DNA from: Nematostella vectensis
Taxonomy: Eukaryota; Cnidaria; Anthozoa; Actiniaria; Edwardsiidae
Assembly (NCBI RefSeq): GCF_932526225.1
Contig: NC_064034.1
Location: 10,417,387-10,481,386 of the forward strand
Reading direction: 5' to 3'
Length of the DNA: 64,000 nt
Shown here: piece after piece, positions 11,501-22,279 of the stretch
How the letters are laid out: every line of letters begins with the position of its first letter
How positions within the stretch are numbered: position 1 is the first letter of the stretch
Program-made: the position numbers and the translations under genes
The notes under the pieces: model-generated
The model's database searches: none
Told to the model about the DNA's origin: nothing
What the model saw: only the letters and a program-made list of their open reading frames with translations

Positions 11501-14500
11501 CTTAGTTGCCATGGTTACTGATATAGTTATTTGTAATATCGATGCAGCTGTTGCTATGGTGAATGGTGCATCAACGCGATGGTGTTATTTCTTTCTTTAG
11601 TACCTACCCTCGACCTTGTACCTAACACACTCTAGCTAGTATTTTACAAGATTTAACACCGCTAGCTCAAACTCAGTGATAACACCCCACTGTGATAATT
11701 TCCCAAAAGTTCGTCAATGAGGGCCGTGGCCCGAGGGGTTATCGCTGAATAACTTTGATAAAGTATTTAAAAGCAATACCAGTGCTCTCTGGCTACGCTA
11801 AATGCCACAATACGTTTCGCCGTAATAAAGGTGTTAGGCTAAGGTTAAAACGTCGTATTATCCATGAGCCGTATTCAGTGCAAATGCATGCAAATAAATC
11901 AAGTCGATTGTTTTTTTTTCTTCATTTCCATGCATTTGCATTGAATACGGCTCATGGATAACACGACGTTTGAACTTAGCCTTAGTAGATTTTATACCCT
12001 ATTTTATACCATAATACAAGATAACTTGGATACCTGTGGCTATGCATGCAAATGTTTGGCTCTACTAGAAAATGTTTGGGATACCTGTGACTCTAATAGC
12101 AGATGTTTGGGATACCTGTGTGTACTTGTGGTACTTACCGACATGTAAACAAAGCCTAGTGTACTGATTGTGCCCCCCATCGCACCGACCAGCAGAGCTC
12201 CCCATGGGTACATCATCATGTTAGCAGCAGTTCCCACGGCCACTCCCCCAGCGAGGGTCGCGTTCTGGATATGGGCCTGGGGACAAAATACAACAGTTTG
12301 TAGGAAAATCTTTCCTAATATGCTGAGCCCGTAAAGAGATCATTAGAGCTGTCTGTTTGGCATACAGTGCTTATGCTTCTTTTGTGCTGACAAGTCTCTT
12401 ATATAAAGCTTACCATGGAAAATCTCCTTTCTGTGTTTTTGAGGTAGGAAAGGTGATAAAAAGCTCCTGTCTTTGCTAAGGAAGGGGATTATATAAAGCT
12501 TATCATGGTAAACCTTCCGTCTTTGCTAGCTTGTGAGGACAATGTGAGGAGTAGCTTACAACCCACGTCCTTGTTTGTAGGAAGGAGATAATAAAAAGCC
12601 TACTATGCCAAATCTCCCGTCTTGCTTATGAGGAAGAGCTTACCATGGTTAATCTCCCGTCTTGCTTGTGAGGAAGAGCTTACCATGGTTAATCTCCCGT
12701 CTTGCTTGTGAGGAAGAGCTTACCATGGTTAATCTCCCGTCTTGCTTGTGAGGAAGAGCTTACCATGGTTAATCTTCCGTCTTGCTTGTGAGAAAGAGCT
12801 AACCATGGTTAATCTTCCGTCTTGCTTGTGAGAAAGAGCTAACCATGGTTAATCTCCCGTCTTGCTTGTGAGGAAGAGCTTACCATGGTTAATCTCCCGT
12901 CTTTGCTTGTGAGGAAGAGCTTACCATGGTTAATCTTCCGTCTTGCTTGTAAGAAAGAGCTTACCATGGTTAATCTCCCGTCTTGCTTGTGAGGAAGAGC
13001 TTACCATGGTTAATCTCCCGTCTTTGCTTGTGAGGAAGAGCTTACCATGGTTAACCTCCCGTCTTTGCTTGTGAGAAAGAGCTTACCATGGTTAATCTCC
13101 CGTCTTTGCTTGTGAGAAAGAGCTTACCATGGTTAATCTCCCGTCTTTGCTTTTGAGGAAGAGCTTACCATGGTTAATCTCCCGTCTTTGCTTGTGAGAA
13201 AGAGCTTACCATGGTTAATCTTCCGTCTTGCTTGTGAGAAAGAGCTTACCATCGTTAATCTTCCGTCTTGCTTGTGAGAAAGAGCTTACCATGGTTAATC
13301 TCCCGTCTTGCTTGTGAGAAAGAGCTTACCATGGTTAATCTCCCGTCTTGCTTGTGAAGAAAAGCTTACCATGGTTAATCTCCCGTTTTTGTTTGTAAGG
13401 AATAAGGACAGGCGCTACCCAGGATTGGCGAAGGGGGGGGGGGGGGGGTGGTGCAGTTATAGGTATCATATGGAAAAAGCATAGTATTTGAAAATTTCGT
13501 TATAAGAAATGACTCATATTTTGGCCGCAAAGGGGTGGGGATGCGCAAATAACTCCCTGTGTACGCGCCAGAAGGAGATTATATAAAGCTTGTCATGGTA
13601 AATATCCCGTCTTTGCTTGTAAGGAAGGAGATGATATTAAGCTCAACATGCTAATTCTCCCGTCTTTGCTAGTTACGAAGGAGATGATATTAAGCTTACC
13701 ATGGTGAATTTCCCATCTTTGCTTGTAAGGAAGGAGACGATAAAAACCATAACAGTCCCCGAGAGCAGGCCAAGGTAGGTGTTGACTACAATGCGATGCT
13801 GAGCCTCGTAATCAGGCGCTCCGAACACACCGTTAAAACTTGGCCAGTATATCCATAGGAATAGAGTGCCTAAAAGACATGTCTAGTATTTGAGAGTGGT
13901 ATAACAGTAAGGAAAGTTTATATCGATATTTGGGGTTGCCCTGTTAGGCATTAGTTGTCTACATTATTGCCTACAGGACCAACGGCAGTAGTAAAACCCA
14001 TTACCGTAGCCAGCTACGGTAAGTAAAACAGGGGCGGTAAGGGCGGGGCGGGGGGGGGGGATTCCTTGCACGTTTCACGAGTTTCAAAAACCGGAAATCA
14101 CGTTTTACGATAAACTGGTTCGAACATTTACGATAGACGAGAAAATGTGAAAAACATTGCATTGTACTAGAGACTGGAGACGCTTAGCATTCTTCAAATT
14201 CGTCATTCACGAATCACTGCGAAGGTAGCAATCACGTATCACGGATTTTAATTTGTCCTTTTCACGATTCACGATAAACAAAAAAGGCCGTTCACGGAAC
14301 ACGAAAATAACCCTTACTGCCCCACTGTTAAAATCCCCAAATCCAGCCTATAAGGACTGTTGTTTCCCCCTTTTGTCATATTTAATAGTATAAAAGTAAC
14401 GTTGCTATCTTACCAGCCATGGAAAACATGTCCGAGGTGTAGCTAGCGTCCTCTTTAGGGTGATCCACCGCGTCCTTTCGGTACATCATTCTACAAAAGG

Positions 14501-17500
14501 CCATGCCATAATAGGCGCCAAACGAGTGTATGAGGATGCTTCCACCTGCGTCCGCTATCTGATGGTTATACATAGTTAACATCACTACACGTGCACGTGA
14601 AGCACCCTGGGTATATCTGATGGTTATACATAGTTAACATCACTACACGTGCACGTGAAGCACCCTGGGTATATCTGATGGTTATCATACATAGTTAATA
14701 TCACTACAAGTGCACGTGGAGCACCCTGGGTATATCTGATGGTTATCATACATAGTTAATATCACTACACGTGCACGTGAAGCACCCTGGGTATATCTGA
14801 TGGTTATCATACATAGTTAACATCACTACACGTGCACGTGGAGCACCCTGGGTATATCTGATGGTTATCATACATAGTTAACATCACTACACGTGCACGT
14901 GAAGCACCCTGGGTATATCTGATGGTTATCACATAGTTAACATCACTACAAGTGCACGTGAAGCACCCTGGGTATATCTGATGGTTATCACATAGTTAAC
15001 ATCACTACAAGTGCACGTGAAGCACCCTGGGTATATCTGATGGTTATCACATAGTTAACATCACTACAAGTGCACGTGAAGCACCCTGGGTATATCTGAT
15101 GGTTATCATACATAGTTAACATCACTACACGTGCACGTGAAGCACCCTGGGTATATCTGATGGTTATCATACATAGTTAACATCACTACACGTGCACGTG
15201 AAGCACCCTGGGTATATCTGATGGTTATCATACATAGTTAACATCACTACACGTGCACGTGAAGCACCCTGGGTATATCTGATGGTTATACATAGTTAAC
15301 ATCACTACACGTGCACGTGAAGCACCCTGGGTATATCTGATGGTTATCATACATAGTTAACATCACTACAAGTGCACGTGAAGCACCCTGGGTATATCTG
15401 ATGGTTATCATACATAGTTAATATCACTACAAGTGCACGTGAAGCACCCTGGGTATATCTGATGGTTATCATACATAGTTAATAACACTACACGTGCACG
15501 TGAAGCACCCTGGGTATATCTGATGGTTATCATACATAGTTAATATCACTACAAGTGCACGTGAAGCACCCTGGGTATATCTGATGGTTATACATAGTTA
15601 ACATCACTACACGTGCACGTGAAGCACCCTGGGTATATCTGATGGTTATCATACATAGTTAACATCACTACAAGTGCACGTGAAGCACCCTGGGTATATC
15701 TGATGGTTATACATAGTTAACATCACTACAAGTGCACGTGAAGCACCCTGGGTATATCTGATGGTTATCATACATAGTTAACATCACTACAAGTGCACGT
15801 GAAGCACCCTGGGTATATCTGATGGTTATCATACATAGTTAACATCACTACAAGTGCACGTGAAGCACCCTGGGTATATCTGATGGTTATCATACATAGT
15901 TAATATCACTACACGTGCACGTGAAGCACCCTGGGTATATCTGATGGTTATCATACATAGTTAATATCACTACACGTGCACGTGAAGCACCCTGGGTATA
16001 TCTGATGGTTATCATACATAGTTAACATCACTACACGTGCACGTGAAGCACCCTGGGTATATCTGATGGTTATCATACATAGTTAACATCACTACACGTG
16101 CACGTGAAGCACCCTGGGTATATCTGATGGTTATACATAGTTAACATCACTACAAGTGCACGTGAAGCACCCTGGGTATATCTGATGGTTATACATAGTT
16201 AACATCACTACACGTGCACGTGAAGCACCCTGGGTATATCTGATGGTTATCATACATAGTTAACATCACTACAAGTGCACGTGAAGCACCCTGGGTATAT
16301 CTGATGGTTATACATAGTTAACATCACTACAAGTGCACGTGAAGCACCCTGGGTATATCTGATGGTTATCATACATAGTTAACATCACTACAAGTGCACG
16401 TGAAGCACCCTGGGTATATCTGATGGTTATCATACATAGTTAACATCACTACAAGTGCACGTGAAGCACCCTGGGTATATCTGATGGTTATCATACATAG
16501 TTAATATCACTACACGTGCACGTGAAGCACCCTGGGTATATCTGATGGTTATCATACATAGTTAATATCACTACACGTGCACGTGAAGCACCCTGGGTAT
16601 ATCTGATGGTTATCATACATAGTTAATATCACTACACGTGCACGTGAAGCACCCTGGGTATATCTGATGGTTATCATACATAGTTAATATCACTACACGT
16701 GCACGTGAAGCACCCTGGGTATATCTGATGGTTATCATACATAGTTAACATCACTACACGTACACGTGAAGCACCCTGGGTATATCTGATGGTTATACAT
16801 AGTTAACATCACTACACGTGCACGTGAAGCACCCTGGGTATATCTGATGGTTATCATACATAGTTAACATCACTACAAGTGCACGTGAAGCACCCTGGGT
16901 ATATCTGATGGTTATCATACATAGTTAACATCACTACAAGTGCACGTGAAGCACCCTGGGTATATCTGATGGTTATCATACATAGTTAATATCACTACAC
17001 GTGCACGTGAAGCACCCTGGGTATATCTGATGGTTATCATACATAGTTAACATCACTACACGTGCACGTGAAGCACCCTGGGTATATCTGATGGTTATCA
17101 TACATAGTTAACATCACTACACGTGCACGTGAAGCACCCTGGGTATATCTGATGGTTATACATAGTTAACATCACTACACGTGCACGTGAAGCACCCTGG
17201 GTATATCTGATGGTTATCATACATAGTTAACATCACTACACGTGCACGTGAAGCACCCTGGGTATATCTGATGGTTATACATAGTTAACATCACTACACG
17301 TGCACGTGAAGCACCCTGGGTATATCTGATGGTTATCATACATAGTTAACATCACTACACGTGCACGTGAAGCACCCTGGGTATATCTGATGGTTATCAT
17401 ACATAGTTAACATCACTACACGTGCACGTGAAGCACCCTGGGTATATCTGATGGTTATCATACATAGTTAACATCACTACACGTGCACGTGAAGCACCCT

Positions 17501-20500
17501 GGGTATATCTGATGGTTATCATACATAGTTAACATCACTACAAGTGCACGTGAAGCACCCTGGGTATATCTGATGGTTATCATACATAGTTAACATCACT
17601 ACACGTGCACGTGAAGCACCCTGGGTATATCTGATGGTTATCATACATAGTTAACATCACTACAAGTGCACGTGGAGCACCCTGGGTATATCTGATGGTT
17701 ATCATACATAGTTAACATCACTACACGTGCACGTGAAGCACCCTGGGTATATCTGATGGTTATCATACATAGTTAACATCACTACAAGTGCACGTGGAGC
17801 ACCCTGGGTATATCTGATGGTTATCATACATAGTTAACATCACTACAAGTGCACGTGAAGCACCCTGGGTATATGTTGACACAATAGAGCCGAACCCCCT
17901 CCCCACTCCCCCATTGAGCAGACAGCCTCTAAAGTCCCGATTTCACCTCAATTTAACGAACTCCCAGCGGAGCGGGGCCTTTAAAGTCACAATTTCACCT
18001 CAATATAACGAGTCCCCATCAAGCGGACAGCCTGTAAATTCCCGATTTCATCTCTCTGTATCGGATATCCAGTATCGGATATACAGTACAGTGGAACCAG
18101 GATTTTACGATACTGGATTTCACGATAACTTTTCTCCCGGCGGAAATACAGTGAAATGTATAAGAAATTAACTCGGTTTTACGATATTGGATACAACGAC
18201 AACAATATTCTCGATTTTACGATACAAATCTGTTTTCCTGAGCGTATTTTTTACCTCGATACAACGATATTACTGATTTTGTCCATCAACACAGAGAGAA
18301 AAACTCGAGACACCACACACGGAAACTACAGTTAATCTTCTTTTTGACATGACAGGTCTTGTTCAATACAGATTATGGTCTTACAAAGAGTAACTGTACA
18401 GTCTTTCACAGATTACAGTTGCAGTTTTGTTATTTAGTAAAAGTTGATAATTAACCCGACCTCACTACAACGATATTTTCAATGAATTTTCTTTTATATC
18501 GTAAAATCGAGGACTACTTTGAAACGATACCTCTATTCTACGACACATTTTCTTTTTTTTCTGTATCAAACTCGATAAATAAATCACTTAGTGGACATCT
18601 CTAATAAACGGACACATTTTTCGGTCACGAGAGTGTCCGATAAATGAATGTTCCACTGTAACGACATAGCCGTAGCAGGCTATGGGGGGGGGGGGGGGGG
18701 GGGCGATACAGAAACATACAGAAAATAACAGGGGCACAGCCACGCCCTTACTGGTCATTTCCTTATAATTTTTGGAAATGCGGGGGGGGGGGGGGGGGTA
18801 CACTGTTATCGAGAAAAAAACACAGACAACTTTTCTTCCTTGCACCTCTACCTTCCTCTAAAGGGACACTGTTATCGAGAAAAACAACACTGACACCTTT
18901 CCTTGCTTGCACCTCTACCTTCCTCTAAATTTGTGAATCGCTTGAGGCTGATTTTTCGCCACAAAAACACAGGGTAACGCTTGCATTGCAGGTACTCCTC
19001 TGTCATTTACGGATTTGTAGTATCGACGAATTGACATTTTTCTCCAAACTCCCCCACAAGGGCCAGCACACTTATCGAATCTCCATTTCTAATACAAAGT
19101 TATATCCCTTGTTGCTGTCGTATTAGGTATGTCTTTCCTGGGAAAACTATCATATAGCCACATTTTTGTTCCGTTTTGTATGATCGATTCTCTCTCTTTT
19201 AGTGCTCGCCTTGGCTAAAAGCAGCTAAATTATTTTATCTATTATTTAGTGGGGCCTTCTTATAGAGGACATCCTTGAGTCCAAAAAATGTGTCCGGGTA
19301 ATGAATGTGTCCTGAAATTTCTGTACAATAGGGCTCCCTTTCATGGAAGTGTCCGCTAAAAAAGGTTTTATTTATAGACGTATAGACAGGATTACTTTAG
19401 ATAGCCAGGCCCGTACCCAGGGGGTTTCAGAGGGTGTTAACGCACCCCTCACAACGGCCGAAGTCCACTTTTGGTTCTCAATAGACGTGCTATTTGTAGA
19501 CAAGACTCAAAATCATAAGCTAGATCACTCTGGTATGTAGCCAAAACCGACAATAAACGTCCCGTGGATACTGAAAAGGCATAAAAAATCCCTTTTTGTT
19601 CTTTCGGAGGTGGTTAGATTTTAATCAGAGAACTCCCTCCCTTCCCCTCCCCTCACGGAAAAATTAGGTCCACCTTTTTTGGATTTTGCAACCCCCCCCC
19701 CCTCCCCCAAGAAAAATCCTGGGTACGGGCCTGATTTTTTGATAAGGACTATGGACATTGTTTGTTTTTTATACAGGTTGTCCGTTAAATGGAGATCCCA
19801 CTGTACACACAAAATGACTTACCAGAAGGTAGTGGAACAGGACCATTTCCAGCAAACCGTAGAAGATTGGCAGGAAGAAGGAGATGATTATGAGCTGGGT
19901 TGGGCTGGCGTACCCCATGGTAGTACAGTACGCGATCAGCACCACAGCAGTTGTGTAGTCTGCCAAGCAAAGCCTGCAGCGAGGAGAACATTTCTTTACA
20001 TAGCCACAGCAGCCATGGAGGGATTGCCTTTCGCTCCGACGAAATAAAGGGCTGTGCTGACCTAGACCTATGGGTTCCCTGTGTTTGATTTGTTTCTGTG
20101 CATCATGTTAGTCAGAAATTATTTATTTATGATGCATTGAAAGGCGGTTGATGTTTTGGGGGTAGGTCCCTTGTGTTTGTTTTCCTGGTTTCCCTATGTT
20201 CTCTGTGTTTCATCAACAACATGAATGATTTTCCTTTATGCTACTTACGATTGTATGTTGACTTGAATGTGCGCTTCTCCGTGAATCAGCCCAGTGAATA
20301 CTCCAGAGCAGATGATGGCCCACTGAGCTGCTAAGGAGGCCCCAAAGAAGGCAGTGCAGATGCCACTGTACCCGAACCGCTTTAAGAAGGACAGTAGGAA
20401 AGGGAAAGCGAAGAAGATCATAACATGGACATCCTGGAACACTAAAACATGACGTCATTAGTGACAGCCAGAATTTATCATACCATATTACCATATTTTT

Positions 20501-21050
20501 TACTCTCAGTTAAAGTGGTACGCACCAATGTCACTTAGGAATGTATGGCATTCTAAAAGGCATTTCCTTATTTGCTTACTGTGAAATTTCTGTTCATCAG
20601 CATAGTTAAAAAATATCAAGAGAGTGCAGATTGATAATAACGAAGCTGTAGTCTAAGTACTGAGTAAACACAAATACTCAGTCAAGTCGTAATAACATCA
20701 CTACATAATCCCTCGCAGATAATTAACATCACTAAAACGTGAAACATAATCCCCCGCAGACAATGCTTTTTGAAAGAGTCACGCTACATAATCAGCAAGC
20801 ACAAGTTTTTGCACGGAACATCATCCCTTGTGCTAATTGCGCCTACTAAGTTTGAATATTGGTTCGCGCCCTTACTTGGATAGTACACGGCGATGTCATT
20901 GACTTCAAGTTTCGACGTCGTCTCGTTGAGTTTTGCCCCCTTACGTCTGTGAGCAGGCAACCCGTGATCTCCATAATCAGTAAGCAACGCAAACAGCAAA
21001 ATTAATACAGCTTGGAATAAACCAGCAAGAACCACGAAAGTTATACGCAT
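8588..21050 (-). CDS. Rh-type ammonium transporter (Rh glycoprotein family)
   Basis: Predicted exons, in transcript order: 20876-21050, 20249-20441, 19823-19973, 14414-14558, 13700-13869, 12139-12276, 11084-11220, 10036-10217, 8990-9063 and 8588-8653. All phases join into one frame of about 476 residues, the usual Rh length. Rh proteins are plasma-membrane channels for NH3/ammonium. Family signatures seen are FQDVHVMIF after the first loop, [16 protein letters not shown] with Asp176 and pore His184, [28 protein letters not shown], and [12 protein letters not shown] with the second pore His343. Exon 1 gives one hydrophobic segment followed by a lumenal loop with a possible N-glycosylation site, NETT. 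The start is the first Met in frame just before that segment. Intron 8 uses a GC donor (ACAG|gcaagt). The last exon is the weak point: I chose acceptor ctag before 8653, which keeps frame and ends in a basic tail RRRKPT; other short 3' ends are possible. Introns 3, 5 and 7 hold minisatellites. Confidence 0.93.
9508..9909. mobile_element. PIF/Harbinger-like MITE in Rh intron 8
   Basis: A 402-base element has ends AGGTCTGGCTAAACACGC (left) and AGGCCTGGCTAAACACGC (right, reversed), continuing as AAACATGTTTGT. It is flanked by TTA on both sides (9505-9507 and 9910-9912), the three-base duplication typical of PIF/Harbinger. Internal copies of gtggctaaac show sub-terminal repeats. There is no transposase, so it is non-autonomous. 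The flanking part of the intron holds a G-rich run at 9272-9290. Confidence 0.85.
10661..11072. repeat. 30-bp minisatellite in Rh intron 7
   Basis: About 13 to 14 copies of a 30-base unit include caatggctcatgatggtctc and ttaagtgagc. The array starts about a dozen bases inside the intron from the exon 7 donor at 11083. Because the unit is a multiple of three and lacks stops in one frame on each strand, long repetitive reading frames appear on both strands. They are artefacts of the repeat. Confidence 0.95.
12406..13690. repeat. ~40-bp array of duplicated exon 5 end plus splice donor
   Basis: The core (about 12620-13395) has about 19 units of 40-41 bases; looser and longer copies lie on either side (12406-12600 and 13575-13690). 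In transcript sense each unit carries a diverged copy of the last ~30 bases of Rh exon 5, coding TSKDGKFTM, followed by the donor: ACCATG|gtaagc. About 16 of the 19 core units keep gcttaccatgg, that is, an intact donor. The true donor is at 13699. The array therefore looks seeded by the exon-intron junction and spread into intron 5. Confidence 0.93.
13409..13570. mobile_element. Dispersed hAT-like short element, copy 1
   Basis: It starts CAGGCGCTACCCAGGATTGG and ends in a related inverted sequence, ccctgtgtacgcgcc. The interior has a G16 run at 13433-13448 and ggtatcatatgg followed by gcatagtatttgaa. The same interior occurs at 29421-29575 in CFAP57 intron 14, so it is a dispersed family. It interrupts the decoy-donor array of intron 5. 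Confidence 0.7.
14559..17873. repeat. ~61-bp array containing copies of the exon 4 splice acceptor
   Basis: About 55 copies of a 58-61 base unit directly abut Rh exon 4. Length variants differ by tatcatacat, tatcacat or tatacat. In transcript sense each unit contains ctatgtataaccatcag|ata, identical to the real acceptor at 14559 and the first three exon bases. The remainder is atacccagggtgcttcacgt, then gcacgtgtagtgatgttaac. Variation among units is very low (mainly acacgtg/acaagtg and aacatc/aatatc), so expansion or homogenisation is recent. Confidence 0.97.
17885..18060. repeat. Degenerate ~63-bp tandem repeat
   Basis: Two to three diverged copies share gcagacagcctctaaagtcc, gatttcacctcaat and ataacgagtcccc. 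They lie between the acceptor array and a transposon fragment in Rh intron 3. They are probably decayed transposon ends; no coding is seen. Confidence 0.5.
18089..18658. mobile_element. Tc1/pogo-like inverted-repeat fragment in Rh intron 3
   Basis: The left tip is CAGTGGAACC preceded by TA (18087-18088). The right tip is GTTCCACTG followed by TA (18659-18660). Both fit TA-duplicating Tc1/mariner or pogo elements. Similarity between the ends is short, so this may be a chimaera of two related families. A second matching right end, CCCACTG|TA, lies at 19797-19805, so the whole 18089-19803 block may be nested elements. No transposase frame is seen. G-runs lie at 18684-18703 and 18782-18798. Confidence 0.5.
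19406..19733. mobile_element. hAT-like MITE in Rh intron 3
   Basis: The ends are perfect 16-base inverted repeats, CAGGCCCGTACCCAGG (19406-19421 and 19718-19733 reversed). The interior ends in a C-run (from 19692). The tips resemble those of the copies at 13409 and 29421. No convincing eight-base target duplication is visible, so the superfamily call rests only on the CAG...CTG tips. Confidence 0.7.
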
Positions 21051-22279
21051 TTTGTGTTCGCGCTGGATGCCTGTCTCTTAACGGGATTGATTTGTTGAGT
21101 GGTTAACTCTATAAGTCGTTTTTTTACTGAATGGCCTCCTTGTAGGGATCCTAATGGGTATTCTATCAAACAAGTTTTTCCTGTTTGAAGTGTCACTCAA
21201 GCTATCAGTCATCACAAAGGATAGACAATAAGTATATATAATTCAGTTTCAAATCTTGATTGCATTATCCCATAATTGTTTGTAGTAAAAAGGCTCTAAC
21301 GCTGTCTTTGATTTATAACAAGACATGATAGTTAGATGTGGGCTTGACCCATTTTTTTTCGAAGGTTAAAAGTTTTGGATTGCATATCCAGAATCCAGCA
21401 TCTCGCCTCTAGTGACATGCCAAAAGACTAGATAAATACTATAATGTGATATTTCCCTCTGACCCCTTTTCCCGTTTAAGTGCTTAAGGGACCAGCACCA
21501 GCCAAATACTAAAATTCGTTTATCAAACATTACTAAAAAGGCTCGGGAAAAAATATTGAGCAACTATTACTAAGGTCAGTGTTCGTCCGTAGGGTTGGGG
21601 AGAGAAGCAGTGTAGAAGGAGTTGGGGAGTGAATTTAGGTCCTGGACTGGAAAGGAGGGGTATGTTTTCATGGTACTTAGCAATCAGCACGCAAGACAGA
21701 AAAAATGCGGTGATTAGATTCCACGAATCACTTTTTGCATTCTCGTTATGCATGCTACAAATAGTGCTTGCGATAAAAAGTTTTAAGTACGCTTTTATTG
21801 TCATTTACAGAAAAAATGATGTGCAGAATCCTACAGGTCCGGTTCTCAAAGAGAGATGAAGAAGGTTTATAAAAAGGCAATTACGTATTCATTCTAAATC
21901 ATTATATTTAAATATATATATATTTTAATTACCTAGTATTTCGGCGTTTTATATATATAACGGGTTAGTGATTTCGTATGATTATTTGGGCTTCCTGTCT
22001 TTTACGGATCGTTACCTACGGTCATTAGGTCAGCGGTACCCACTGTAACCAGGCCTTGATTCCTTAGCAACCAAACAGAAAACTGAATCGTAGAATGAGA
22101 GATGCTTCAACACCAACAAGTTGTTGCCACTGTTTGAATACGTTTCTTCTTCGATCTGGCGAATTTGTGGAGACCGTTTGCACATGAACTCCTAGAGTAC
22201 CTCTAAAAGCCTGAAGATAATTGTCGGATAAGGGCATTTCGCTTAGAAGTGAACCGATAAACCTCGATCTACAACCAAG
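21051..22279. promoter_or_regulatory. Head-to-head intergenic region between Rh and CFAP57
   Basis: About 1.2 kb separates the two start codons and must hold both promoters. Short reading frames here show no recognisable protein. Close to CFAP57 are RFX/X-box-like half sites: AGCAAC inside gattccttagcaac (22058-22071) and GTTGCC near 22122. A full consensus X-box is not seen. An AT-rich block lies at about 21900-21960. Confidence 0.45.
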
